From: Rhynchonema sp. JSB1_4
Lineage: Eukaryota; Nematoda; Chromadorea; Monhysterida; Xyalidae
Reading direction: 5' to 3'
DNA length: 64,000 nt
NCBI GenBank assembly: GCA_030248065.1
Contig: JASAMV010000239.1
Coordinates: 36,684-100,683 of the forward strand
This document shows positions 13,001 to 23,732 of this stretch, one piece after another (the stretch's first letter is position 1; each line of letters opens with the position of its first letter). The notes below the pieces were generated by a model, which was given only the letters and a program-made list of their open reading frames with translations, was not told the origin of the DNA and ran no database searches. The position numbers and the translations under genes are program-made.

Positions 13001-15489
13001 AAGCCTGCGATATGGGAAGGGCGTGAAACATTTGGTGGGGAGTTAAAGTTACCGCATTCGAATTCTCGAAATGTGGTGAAAAAACTGGCAGGTATTCTGG
13101 TTCGTCTGACAAAAAGGCCGGCAAAAGAGACAGGTTTTAAACCGGAGGTTCGGGACCAAAAATAAGAAATTCCTGTCTGCCCAAGCAACCCTTCCCGTTT
13201 TTCGTAACGATTCAAGAATTCAGCCAACATGAAACTTGGTGACGTTGAACGATCAGATCAATCGGATCGATTAACCGATTAGGTCCGATCCTATAATCAT
13301 TTTTTGGCCTGGCTGGAGCTTTCCAGTTATGCACGCAGTGGAACATAATTATAAAAATGGAAAGTTGTGACAGATTAATATTATCTATTAGTAGAAGACA
13401 CCATAAAAAAGTGAGAGCTTGATGAAGGCAGCAATGAAAAGGAAAAAACAGAGAAATAAATGAAGGCAAAAAAGCGAGCAAGAGCAAATTTAAAAAAATT
13501 GCGCAAAAATAAAAACTTTTTTGCAAAATACCAAATAAACTAACAACCTAGCCCCATAAAAAGCAGAGAAAAAACGAATTCCTAGAGAATCGGCTTTTAC
13601 AACCATTTTCTAGACCAGGAAAATTAGAAATTAAATTAACGAAAGAAGAAATTAATAATAGCTAGATAAATGGCTGTCTTGTTTCGGCCATGAATGTAGA
13701 CAAGCACCGATTCAGAACAGCAGTTAGGCCTGTACTTAAAAAAGTACACCCAGGCGGGTCTTCAGTACATAAACCTGACATGGGAGTGTCACGCAGGGTT
13801 GGATTAAAAAAAAGTAAAATTTTTTTTGTAAAAAAAATTTTTTTTTAAAAGTTGGCCACTTTTTTTATTTTAAAATTTTAAAAAGTAAGTCCACTTTTTT
13901 ATTATTTTTTCCCCTTTTTTCGTTATTTTCTCACTTTTTTAAGGTAAAAATGTATGTTTTCATGCGTTTTATTGCTCATCATTCTCAAAAAATCGCCTGC
14001 AGCGCTTATATTTCAGTTTAAAATGGCGTTGTAATGGACTCATACAGTTCCCAGACATCCCAACAATCGCTGCACGTATAGTCCGTCCATCAGCTCATGT
14101 CACTTTGTGATGCTGCTGGCCGACTTGTTCCCTTCCTCCACGTTTTAATGAAAGAGAAATTGAGTTTCCGAAAAAAATTATTTTGCTCCTAAATTGTGTT
14201 TTTTTAATGAAATCGACAAGTTTTATCCTTTTTAATTATTTTATATTTGATTGAATTCAATCTTTTTCGACACATTTTATCATTTTTTTAGTTTTTTTTT
14301 GCAAAATCGGTCACACTCAATTTCTCTTTCATTAGAACGTGGAGGAAGGGAGCAAACCAGCCATCAGCAACACAAAGTGACATGAGCCGGTGGATGGACT
14401 ATACATATAATATAGGACACCCCATACCGTATACTGTGCAGTTATTGAGCTATCGACGTAAGATAATCGACAGACTCCACGTTGCTCGCCTATTTGCAGT
14501 TGTGTGGATTTGTCATTTGTTGCTTTTGTCACACAACATGAGTGTGGTGTAACTCTTTATCTCTCTTCAAATTTATCCCCAAATTCACAAACAGAAGGTT
14601 GGTCTTCCCTTTGTCATATATGCCCACAGAGTTACCTTCGGGCGGGTTCTCAAAGTTATGACCAAATGGGCTAGATCGCAGGTGATCGACATAAACATGC
14701 AAGTCAGTGGAGAAGTTCTTTTTAGTGTCCCTCAAAACATACCTAAGTAACATAATTTCAGAAATTTCATTTTTCTAGAAACTAATTTTTTGGGGGTCCG
14801 GAATAAAAAAAGTGATTTTTAAAAAAATTAAAAAGATTTTTTTTAAAAAAAAGTTCGATAATAAAAAAATTTTTAATCCAACCCTGGTGTCACGGGAATT
14901 AAAGTGACACGGGAGGCCGGAAACATGGGGCAAAAATCAAACCAACTTGTGCTTCTGGGCTCGACACAAACAGAAATCTGTCAAACTTGTTCCAGTTAAA
15001 CCCACCAATGAACAGCCACTATGCTCACAATAAAATCGACTGTGCTGTCCCGATACGGCAATCCCCGGTCGCAGTTGTGAACGCTGAAACATGGCACTTT
15101 CTCACAATAAATAAATAAATATATGAAGTTTAATAATTGACCTTAACCTGAACATCATTGTGTTATCATGCCCATGTCTCCTTCTCGCCTCATCAATCTG
15201 CGTTTGGCTGATGTCGAGTGCTTCGATGTGAATATTCGACGGGAAATGTTGTCGCAGCACAACCGTGTTCAGACCAGGACCGCAACCAACGTCGACCAGA
15301 AGGGACGCCGTCGATAGGCTACCCTGAATTGGAAAAGCGAATGGAAATTTTTAGAAAACCAAAAACATGACAAATAACTCGGACCTTTTCCGAATAGAAA
15401 TCCTTGATGGCTTCAACTAAATTGCCTGGTGTGGTTGGTCGATAATCGGCGTATTTCTCAGATATTGTGGCAGTGTTCCAGTGGGACAT
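10056..15489 (-). CDS. Class I SAM-dependent methyltransferase, copy A, with exon 6 split by a hAT element (probable pseudogene)
   Basis: The exons on the minus strand are 15489-15385, 15323-15148, 15083-15006, 13004-12857, 12300-12185, 10993-10305 (interrupted) and 10173-10056. Every exon has the same length as in copy B once the 519-bp insert and one 8-bp duplication are removed from exon 6 (689-527=162). The protein has the Methyltransf_11 layout: N-terminal SHWNTATISEKYADYRP; motif I LLVDVGCGPGLNT; the acidic motif II loop IEALDISQTQIDEARRR; IVSIVAVHW; and CERVLKPGGVIAL. The family transfers methyl groups from SAM to small molecules, but the substrate is unknown. The insert adds 527 bp to a coding exon (not a multiple of 3) and brings foreign codons, so this copy probably does not make a normal protein unless the insert is spliced out. 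Introns 3, 4 and 5 also hold a hAT, a foldback and a TAA-flanked element, making this gene 5.4 kb against 2.1 kb for copy B. Confidence 0.85.
10427..10945. mobile_element. hAT-like element in exon 6 of methyltransferase copy A
   Basis: The ends are CAGGGTTGGGCAAAAAAA and TTTTTTGCCCAACCCTG. The 8-bp duplication GTCACAAA is perfect (10419-10426 and 10946-10953). The interior is made of AAAAAAACG/CGTTTTTTT repeats at both ends with a short unique middle. The intact exon in copy B (GTCACAAA at about 16896-16903) is the natural empty site. Confidence 0.95.
11109..12004. mobile_element. Foldback element with TAA flanks, PIF/Harbinger-like
   Basis: Its terminal sequence is GGGCGCGCCCATGTAGGCC, flanked on both sides by TAA (11106-11108 and 12005-12007). 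The arms, about 300 bp each, contain arrays of GGCCCC/GGGGCC units, then GTGCGAAACATTTTTCTGG and a diverged unique part ending near 11420 and 11720. A 3-bp TAA duplication fits the PIF/Harbinger superfamily, though the arms are far longer than usual. It lies in intron 5 of methyltransferase copy A. Confidence 0.72.
12481..12709. mobile_element. Foldback MITE, GGGTGATATTTTCGAAA family, copy 1
   Basis: Most of the element is one long imperfect hairpin: GGGTGGAATTTTCGAAAG at the left pairs with CGTTTCGAAAATATCACCC at the right. The arms consist of repeated GTGTAAAGGTC and CCGAGCTTTCGACCGAGC-type units. TGAAACAT and ATGTTTCA face each other near the loop (12575 and 12604). The second copy is at 58330-58527. 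It lies in intron 4 of methyltransferase copy A. Confidence 0.85.
13794..14886. mobile_element. hAT-like element with A/T-run interior, containing a nested TA-flanked MITE
   Basis: The ends are CAGGGTTGGATTAAAAAAA and TTTTTAATCCAACCCTG, with a perfect 8-bp duplication GTGTCACG (13786-13793 and 14887-14894). The outer parts are A-run/T-run arrays. The middle holds a second inverted repeat, listed separately at 14079-14401. It lies in intron 3 of methyltransferase copy A. Confidence 0.93.
14079..14401. mobile_element. TA-flanked MITE nested in the 13794-14886 hAT element
   Basis: The inverted ends TAGTCCGTCCATCAGCTCATG and its partner CATGAGCCGGTGGATGGACTA are flanked by TA. The arms continue through a CACGTTTTAATGAAAGAGAAA segment and its complement. 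The terminal sequence resembles the elements at 17746-18026 and 27618-27908. Confidence 0.75.
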
Positions 15490-15741
15490 TTTGTTGTGGG
15501 AGGCGCAATTCGAGAATTTTTGTGTGAGAATTTTACGCTACAGTATGTTTGGCTAGATCACGAGAGCAAAATCGAACACAAAATATTGTGCAGACTGTGC
15601 CATATTTTGGAAAACAGCACAGCCAAAAGGCGCTGATAACTGTTAACTGTATTAACTTAACCAACAACATCTGGCGTCTTATTTGGCAAACAAACCAAAC
15701 ATGGCGGAAACTGATATTCTCTGACATCGAGCACAATAGTA

Positions 15742-15803
15742 ACCTACAGTACATTTCCAGGAAAGGGGTGCAGCTACCCCTTTCCTGAAAATGTACTGTA
15801 GGT
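15742..15803. repeat. Short near-perfect palindrome (28-bp stem)
   Basis: The left arm 15742-15769 and right arm 15776-15803 are complementary except at one position, with a 6-base loop. The stem begins ACCTACAGTACATTT. It lies just upstream of the start codon of methyltransferase copy A (15489). Confidence 0.85.
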
Positions 15804-15825
15804 CAAAGTGATTTTATCCGCAGCG

Positions 15826-15915
15826 CGTTTGTGTCATTTCTTCAAGTTCAAAGTTTCCAATTTCGTCCTCTGATTTCCGTGATAGTGCCGTGGTTCGGAT
15901 TTGTTGGCTCAACCT
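15826..15915 (-). pseudogene. Leftover terminal-exon fragment of a methyltransferase paralogue
   Basis: On the minus strand this reads LSQQIRTTALSRKSEDEIGNFEL, matching the last exon of copy C (IKQKIRVAAPSLKSDDEIFDFEF). No other exon lies nearby. It is a relic left between copies A and B by duplication and loss. Confidence 0.7.
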
Positions 15916-16126
15916 TGCGATCATGAGTAAAGTTATTGTTTTTGAGGGCAGGGTACTCGCAGAAGTACTCAATGAGCAAACAGTTCGGTCAGGCACATCA
16001 GGCACCGGCAGTTTCACAACAATATTCTCCATGATGACTGTGTGTGTGACTGTTATCGAGCATGAACAGAATCATGAGAGAAGCTCGTTGAAACCAAGGG
16101 GTGCATTGTATTCCCTTTGTCATTCA

Positions 16127-16290
16127 GGCACCACATTCTCGATGCTGGCTCCACTGCTGGCTCCATCGCGATCATCGATCAGTGATTTTATGAATCGATT
16201 TGAAGCGAACGACGTCGTGATGAGTCACGTGATCTAAATCCGTTCAATTTAAATATCGATGGGTCGTTAGGCAAACAGAATTGAATGGAT
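16127..16290 (+). pseudogene. Duplicated last exon of the TGFBI-like gene
   Basis: The sequence from TTCAGGCACCACATTCTCG onward matches the last TGFBI-like exon at 9602-9757. Shared features are a serine-rich RSSISDFMNR stretch, then GAACGACGTCGTGAT and the diverged FNFNID/GPFGK tail. The frame is lost after about 25 codons. The match continues into 3' flanking sequence up to methyltransferase copy B (about 16290-16560 against 9780-10050). Confidence 0.85.
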
Positions 16291-16577
16291 TACGATGCAT
16301 ATCACGCGATATTCGTTCACGTTTCATCGATTTATGGGTGTTGTCACGTCCAATGCAATGGTGTCCGATTGCATTCATTTTATTGTGAGTTGTATACTTT
16401 CTGATTCTGGTGTTATGTTCGATCGTGATCCATGTGTTGGACGGTTATTTCACGGTTATGATCTATTTATCTTCTTGTGCTTGTATAAAAAACACACTAC
16501 TTCCTACGACGCATGAGAATCAAAACGGCGTGAAAACTAAACATGAACTCAGCAAAGACCATGTTACGACTTTCGTG

Positions 16578-18717
16578 TCACATTGGTTTGCGTGCCATGC
16601 GCAGAATGTACCGAGTCACCGTCTCAAAGGGATGGTCCAACAGTTCATCTTCTGTTTTCAGTGACGGGACCGTCTTTCGAATCTGCTCCTTGATCCTGCA
16701 GGAAAAATTCATTATGTGCAAGTTGAAAATTAATTTTGGGTCCGGGACCATAATTAGCAAAGTATAACAGTAACCAACATTTCATAATGTTCCACGAGCT
16801 TGGGTGCACCCGGGACTTTCTCCTGATAGACACATGCAGCGTGTACTGTCTGCATCAGTTGCATGTAGCGCCGCAGGGTGGCCGGCCGAGTGGTCACAAA
16901 GTCATCGCTGTTACCAGCCGAAATCGTTTTATTGTTGGATCTGTTGGGCAGAAATTAGAGTATTAGTGCTGTGCACATGAGCAGTACGTCCCTTTAACTT
17001 TTCGGATGTCATAGGCTTGGATGTTTTGTTTAAGAGAAACAAAAGTATACGTATTTTGTATATATTGATATCATACTGTACATGAATGGGTAGTATATCA
17101 CACCCTGCCCTCTCTGCGCACTTCAAAAAATAATCTCGGCCGTCGGCAAATGGCATTTGAATGTCTTTGTACTCATTGAACACCGTGTGAATTCGCTGGT
17201 CCATGTAGCCCTCTTTGAGCAGAAATCCGCGCAGAAACTGCAACATGAGACGTGTTAGTTGTGGACATGGTTCAGCGTTAGGCTGGTACAGAACTTGGCG
17301 ATTGGTTCGGCTTGGTCTTGCGTAGTCATAAACATTTCGGGATTTGCCAATGCCATTGAAATCCCGCCAGCCTAAAGTTCCCCATTAATTGCCTGCATCT
17401 GCTAACAACAACATTGGCGCTGGTGGAAATCAGTGTCGTGTCACGTGATCAACGCAAGAGCAAACCATGATCACGAATGTTTGATGCACCGACCCACACA
17501 AACCACAAGCAACCAACATCGACCACAATATTGTCCATAACGCGTTGCACATCGGCGCTGCTGCCTGGCAATCGTATCAGATTGTGCACGTGAACTGCGA
17601 GTGCGATCACACCACCCGGTTTGAGCACTCGCTCGCATTCACGCATAAAGTGGGGGATATCAAGCCTGCGATATGGGAAGGGCGTGAAACATCATTTTGT
17701 TGGATTTGGGTATGCTGAGGCAGGCAGGTACATGACAAATACGTATGGGCAATCCATCGGCTCATGGCACTTTTTATACACACAGCGCATGCAGCAGCGC
17801 ACGCTATTTTCTAAACAGATTGTACATTTTGAGCGAGTGTCATACTTTGATGACCGCTTTTTAATTTATCCGGTTTTCATTTGCTGCTTGCCATAGCACT
17901 TTTGTGCACTGTTGCAAAATTTGGAGATGTTTCAACTGATAACTGCAGAGAATCGATGCTTCATTGATGGCAATAATGCAGCATGCAGCCTGTGTGTGCG
18001 AGTGCCATGAGCTGGCGGATTGCCTATACCTACCGAACATTTTGATCGGCTATATCCACTTGAGCCCAAACCGGTTCCATCTAATCACCAAGTTTTATAT
18101 CAGGAAGAGGTTCTTCTGGCCGGTACCCGAGGTGTAAAGCTTATGTACATATCTATCTAGTGCTCGTCACACCCACCGACCACCAGTATTCTGCGATGAA
18201 GACAAATAAATGACAAGACGCACCAATGAACAGCCACTGTGCTCACAATAATATCGACTGTGTTGTCCCGATACGGCAAGCCACGATCGCAATTGTGCAC
18301 GCTGCAACACTTATGTTTACTTTACATACTCACATGAAATCTAATAAAAATATTTCGATCAGTTTAATTGACCTTAACCTGAACATCATAGTGTTATCAT
18401 GCCCATGTCTCCTTCTCGCCTCATCAATCTGCGTTTGGCTGATGTCGAGTGCTTCGATGTGAATATTCGACGGGAAATGTTGTCGCAGCACAACCGTGTT
18501 CAGACCAGGACCGCAACCAACGTCGACCAGAAGGGACGCCGTCGATAGACTACCCTGAATTAGAAAGGCGAATGGAAATTTTTGGAAAAACGAGTAAGAT
18601 AACAACTCGGACCTTTTCCGAATAGAAATCCTTGATGGCTTCAACCAGGTTCCCTGGTATGGTTGGTCGATAGTCGGCGTATTTCTCAGATATTGTGGCA
18701 GTGTTCCAGTGGGACAT
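16578..18717 (-). CDS. Class I SAM-dependent methyltransferase, copy B (intact)
   Basis: Seven exons on the minus strand: 18717-18613, 18554-18379, 18301-18224, 17665-17518, 17237-17122, 16940-16779 and 16695-16578 (TGA). They encode 300 aa with no frame break. Domain order: an N-terminal helix region starting MSHWNTATISEKYADYRP; motif I VDVGCGPGLNT (about residues 44-54), the SAM glycine loop; acidic residue in EALDISQ after strand 2; DIIVSTVAVHW (motif post-I/II); and ERVLKPGGVIALAV (motif III). The C-terminal cap reads FLRGFLLKEGYMDQR. This is the Methyltransf_11 fold related to generic small-molecule methyltransferases, so the substrate cannot be read from the sequence. It is cytosolic by default: no signal peptide or membrane segment. 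It is the only one of the three copies without a transposon insertion, and the best reference for the family. Confidence 0.9.
17746..18026. mobile_element. TA-flanked MITE, GGGCAATCC family, copy 1
   Basis: The terminal inverted repeats are TGGGCAATCCATCGGCTCATG at the left and CATGAGCTGGCGGATTGCC at the right, flanked by TA (17744-17745 and 18027-18028). It has about 280 bp and no coding capacity. Its close relative is at 27618-27908. It lies in intron 3 of methyltransferase copy B. Confidence 0.85.
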
Positions 18718-19020
18718 TTTGTTGTGGGAGGCGCAATTCGAGAATTTTTGTGTGAAACGTAAAACGATCTGCTTGGTTATGTATGCATGTAGATGAGATC
18801 AAAACCAAAATATTGTGTAGCAACTTAACCTATGTAGGTAGGAAGTGCAAACATAAAGCAGCACACATCACGGCCAAACCGCACTGATAACGATATGCAA
18901 AACAGACACCAGAGGTTTTGGCAACACAGCCAAACACAGGGGCTGAAACTGATTACATGTTCTGTTTTCGATCACAGTATCTGAAGGTCACAGTGGTTTT
19001 CTGACCATTCGTAGTGCATA

Positions 19021-19127
19021 TTGAGTCACTCCTTTTCAAATTCAAAGTCCAAAATAGCGTCCTCCGATGTCAGTGATGGGCCGTGGCACGGATTTGTTGT
19101 TTGATTCTTGAAATGTTGACAAAGTAG
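19021..19127 (-). pseudogene. Second leftover terminal-exon fragment of a methyltransferase paralogue
   Basis: The stretch CTCCTTTTCAAATTCAAAG onward aligns with the last exon of copy C at 19320-19410, with an internal deletion that breaks the frame in the SLKSDDE region. It sits upstream of copy B and downstream of copy C, consistent with a fourth, mostly deleted copy. Confidence 0.65.
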
Positions 19128-19289
19128 TTTTGCCAGCAATGGCGGGGAACACACTCAGCTCACTTCATTGCCTTTCTCGGCTATGGCACAAAAACACACA
19201 CTCACAAACTGATCAGTTTTTGTCTTATTTTCTAAACAAACCAACACGGGCAATTAACTAGTTCTGATCATGATCTCAGGAATTGAATA

Positions 19290-21802
19290 TCACAATGACT
19301 TTCTGGTCATCCGCTGTGCGTATCGTGTCACTCCTTCAAATTCAAAGTCAAAGATTTCGTCGTCTGATTTCAGTGATGGGGCCGCAACACGGATTTTTTG
19401 TTTGATCCTCAAAATGTTTACGATTTGACATTTTTCGACTGAAATAGCAGAATCCAGTACCGTTTTACTCACTTTTCAATGTGGGCTTGAAGTTCAGGCA
19501 CATCAGGGTACCTTTCTCTGTACCGTATCGTCCCGCTGTAGGTCTCGATTCGGGCCAGGTACTGTCGCAGTGTCATTTTGCGTTTGTGATAATATTCACT
19601 GATCTCTCTTTTTTCGTCAAATGGCAGTTCGATATCTTTATAGCAATTCATTTCCAAACGCACTCTGCTGTCGAAGTAGCCTTCGATCACTAGGAAATTC
19701 AGGAACTGCAAAGAAATGGGCCAAAATCGCTGTACAATTAGCACTTGGAAGCAAAAAAGTCCAGGCACAAAAAAATAAGAAAGTATTGGTGAAAGTAACA
19801 TGCCGAGTAATTACCTCCCAAATAATGTCGTTCACAACTTTGCGCACTTCGTCACTACTGTTCGGGATCACCATGTACAAAAGTGTGCAACTGGTAATTG
19901 CCAGCACACCGCCGGGTTTGAGCACGCGTTTGCACTCACGCATGAAGTTGGGCAAATCCAACCTGGATTCAAATTTGAAATTGAATAAAAAATGAATATT
20001 AAAATGGAAAAAAGTAGTTTTACACCAGGGTTGGAAAAAAAAATTTTTTTTTTAAACAAGTTTTTTTTTAAAAAAAAATTTTTTTAAAAAAAAAAAAAAT
20101 TTTTTTTTTAAAAAGTCTGAGATTCGAGGAAATTTTACCAAATTTGCCTAAAAAACGCGCAAAATCGCGAAAAAATGCAACTTTAATTGACAAGTCACTT
20201 TTGTGACTTGGTTTGCATCACTTATCAAGGGTGTTTACGTCATTTCGGTACGATCCAACAGTCTGTGCTTGTTATGGACCTATGATTGCTGCTCTGTGGT
20301 ATCAGACACAACAGTTTGTGGTCGAATAAGCAAGATTCACTCATAAACCACACAGAATTGAGAATATAAGCTGCAGAAATACTTGTCGGGTCGCTGAATC
20401 AGTCGTATATGACCGACCCGATGGGGTATGACATCAAAGTACCATGTAAGTACATGCATACTGTGTCTCATGTATCACGGGAAGGTATAATAACATCATT
20501 TGGGGCATCTTAGATACCAAACACATGCCCCAAAAGTGATTTTGTGAAGAAAATTTTTCGACCCTTTAGAAAAAATGACAAAAAATAACCCCTAAAAAGG
20601 CCATTTTTGGACGTTTTAGAACATTTTGTTCCCCCGAAAATTTTTAAAAAAAAATTTTTTTTTTTTAAAAAAATTTTTTTTCAAAAACATCTTTTTTTTA
20701 AAAAAAATTTTTTTTAAAAAAAATTTTTTTTTTTTGCCCAACCCTGTTTTACACTAAGAAATGTTCACCAATGCACGGCCACAATGCTGATAATCAGGTC
20801 GACTTGGTTGTCTCGGAATGGTAGGCCATCATCACAGTTGTGCACACTAGAAATGGCGTCAGAAAATATATTCTCACAGTACAGTCTCCTTATAGTGACC
20901 TGATCGGGAAACCGATTTTTTAGTCTTCACAACAAATATTTACCACGTTAGTAGTTATGACCTGAGGATAACGGCTGATTGGGACGATGCATGAAGAATT
21001 CTCATCAACTTGTACGAATAATGAGCGAAACTCGGAATAACTTTAGAAGGTACGTTACTCTGAAAGTTCGATTAACCCCGCCATGACTGGGGGGCTCACT
21101 TGGAAAGTTTCCAAATAAAAGTCCTGGGAGCTTGCATATGGGATAATTTTTGTTTCTGAATCTCAAGCCATACCTACAGCGGTTTGTTCGCAAAGCCCCT
21201 CGGGAGCTCAAACAAACTGTTCCAGCACAAAGCGTCACACAATTCAGGATTGGATCGATCATCAAGTTTGATGTCATGACAACGTCAGGCTCACACCTGA
21301 ACATCATTGTGTTATCATGCCCATGTCTCCTTCTCGCCTCATCAATCTGCGTTTGGCTGATGTCGAGTGCTTCGATGTGAATATTCGACGGGAAATGTTG
21401 TCGCAGCACAACCGTGTTCAGACCAGGACCGCAACCAACGTCGACCAGAAGGGACGCCGTCGATAGACTGGCCTGAATTGAACAGGCGAATGGAAGGTTC
21501 CAGATTTTTATTTGTTGTCATGCAGTTGTGCTCTTTACAGTGACATGATCAGGTTCCGGCATCATCTTTGGTCACCGTGAAGCATAAGTCACTGGGAGCG
21601 GCAAATATGGAATACATGGAAACTAGGGACCAAACTATCGACCATTGATGAGGGTCACCCACCACTACACCACCAACAGGGTGCCATAATTTGTGACCTT
21701 TTCCTCATAGAATGTCTTTATGGCGTCAACCAGGTGTACAGGTACAGTTGGTCGAGCTTCGGCGTATTTTGCAGACATTGCTCTTGTGTTCCAGTGGGAC
21801 AT
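19290..21802 (-). CDS. Class I SAM-dependent methyltransferase, copy C
   Basis: Six exons on the minus strand: 21802-21698, 21472-21297, 20846-20769, 19962-19815, 19705-19473 and 19407-19290 (TGA), giving 285 aa. Motif I is again VDVGCGPGLNT, followed by EALDISQTQIDEAR, LIISIVAVHW and CKRVLKPGGVLAI. Compared with copies A and B, exons 5 and 6 are fused into one 233-bp exon and about 15 residues are missing before the conserved TLRQY segment. Most of the protein is strongly diverged (for example FLNFLVIEGYFDSRVRLEMN against FLRGFLLKEGYMDQRIHTVF). Exon 2 is the exception: it is nearly identical in all three copies. Intron 3 contains a hAT element (20026-20746), which does not touch coding sequence. 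The gene looks functional; the substrate is unknown. Confidence 0.88.
20026..20746. mobile_element. hAT-like element, A-run/T-run interior
   Basis: Starts CAGGGTTGGAAAAAAAAA and ends TTTTTTGCCCAACCCTG, with a perfect 8-bp duplication TTTTACAC (20018-20025 and 20747-20754). Both ends are alternating blocks of A and T. The central 400 bp are unique-looking. Same end family as 10427-10945 and 13794-14886. Confidence 0.93.
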
Positions 21803-22320
21803 TTTGGGCTGATATATGTATAGATTATTACCTTTTGAGAGTGATTTGATTATGCTACACAATACATACCGTGTACCTTACCTGGTGCTGTTTTTAAAAT
21901 GTAGAAAGTTGCAATGACGCTATGTGTGAGCATATTTTCAGGCCATAATAGAACTGATAAGGAAAAAGTAGGTATACATACTATCGTAGTGCCTATGTAC
22001 CTACAGTATGTGCCCTTCTCGTTGATAACATTGCAGGTCGGATATTCGACGGTCACTGCAAATCGGAGCTAGCATGGTAATGCTAAGCGACATATGGTTG
22101 ATTCCTTATATTGCGTGAGTTGAAAAATTTAAACTCACGCCATTTTCACAAGACTTAACTTGAGAAGCCCAAACTTGCACACAACTTGTACGGCGTGGAC
22201 TTCTAGGTCCACACAAAATCTCATTCCGCTGCGTGCCCGCTCGCGCGATCGCGGGCAAGATACAGTTGAAATTTTTGTAAAAACGTTCTTTCCCTTTTTT
22301 TTTTCCACAAAAAACTAGTC
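21803..22320. other. Spacer upstream of methyltransferase copy C
   Basis: This should hold the promoter of copy C, which reads leftward. I see no coding sequence or clear repeat. Confidence 0.4.
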
Positions 22321-22329
22321 AGGGCCCAG

Positions 22330-22640
22330 ACGTTACTGAACACCAGAAATGTTAATATCGCATATAGGGTTTTCGCACACGAGAAACACGATGGTGCTAT
22401 CGCCGACTTCGTAACTCCACGACTGAGACCGGTTCCAGACCATGACCACGACTTTTTGTATGTAAAGTGTGCTTCCCGAAGTACAATTTCGCCGAAAAGT
22501 TGGGTTACCAGAACTATTAAAGTTGTTTATGTGGTTTTCGCACTCGAGAAACACGGTGGTGCTATCGCCGAGTTCGTAACTTTTAGTATGAACGGTTCCA
22601 GACCATGACTTTTTGTACAGAAAGTATGGTTCTAAAGCCA
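22330..22640. repeat. Imperfect tandem duplication, unit about 162 bp
   Basis: The unit containing TTTTCGCACACGAGAAACAC, GGTGCTATCGCCGA and GGTTCCAGACCATGA appears at about 22370 and again at about 22532. It has small insertions and substitutions and no recognisable coding potential. Confidence 0.8.
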
Positions 22641-23732
22641 AAATCAGCGGTGATATGTGTGTTTAATCGTTGTTACGTCAAACATATATTAATTCCAATT
22701 GGTTAAATGTTTTTCAGCTCAAAAATAGCCATAATGGACGCTCAGACACACACAACAATGCATTAGTGCACGCTACGTAGTTGCCTGATTCATAAAGCGC
22801 ACAATGTATTACACACAACACACAGCCGGCCAGCCAGCACACACACACAGGCAGGCAGCCAGCACACACACACACACAGGCAGCCAGCACAATAGGCAAT
22901 GCAGCAATGCACGCGTAGTTATGTACATAGTAAGGTTTGTGAAGGAAAGTGGCGAAGCAGTTATGTCCGAACGGTCTAACGCGCATCACTGAAGACGAAA
23001 AGGTCGCGGGTTCAAACATCCATACGCGCAGCGAACTTTGTTGTTTTTTTACTAACTTTTAATGAATTCTGGGTAACATTTTTCAGCTTTTTCGTGTTTT
23101 TATTTGAGATTAATTATTAAGCACAGGTGCGGTTCGCAGTTTATGCGCTGTGATGTCATTCATGATAAAATACCCACAAGATATCAACTTCTTAATTAAA
23201 ATTGCTGTTGCTCTCTAACATTCAAAGCTTTTTCGGCATTTATAATTTGGCTTTCGTGGGAAAGTTAAATAGTAGTTTTTACGTAACATTGAATCCAAGA
23301 TCAGATGCGGCGGCCAACACCAAAGCAATCTGGAGACAGATGTTTGACACTTATTTCATTGCTGAAGCTGGAAGGACAGGGGGCATGGAAGTTCATTGCA
23401 CAGCTTTGCTTGGTACTAAACCAACAAGTGCCATTCTCTGAGACGATGCGCAATCAGTGCGCTATAAATGATGGTACCTAGGGTGTCAAATACATACCTG
23501 GGGGTAAATTTAAAAAAAATAAATAACTTGACAAGTTACCATGTTCCTCAAAAGCATAGACATGCGCGTGGGGGGGGGGGGCGCACTGCGTTGGTTTTGC
23601 TTCAGTGGTGGGTGAAGACGCAGACACAAGCGTGTCTCGATTGTTAGAACTCTATAGTGAAATCGAAACACAAAATTGGCCTTATGTCACGATAACCACC
23701 GATTCATATATCCTGCAAAAAGTATAGCATCC
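22641..23732. other. Non-coding spacer with CA-rich microsatellite
   Basis: Contains the (CA)n and GGCAGGCAGCCAG tract at about 22803-22890 and a run of G at 23571-23581. A tRNA-like stretch near 22950-23030 was rejected. No gene is recognisable. Confidence 0.45.

Noticed and set aside
22950..23035. tRNA-like sequence with TGTCCGAACGG and GGGTTCAAACATCC, resembling A and B boxes
   Set aside because: The acceptor and T stems do not pair properly (GCAGTTA has no complement at the 3' end, and the T stem is broken), so it is at best a decayed tRNA-derived sequence.
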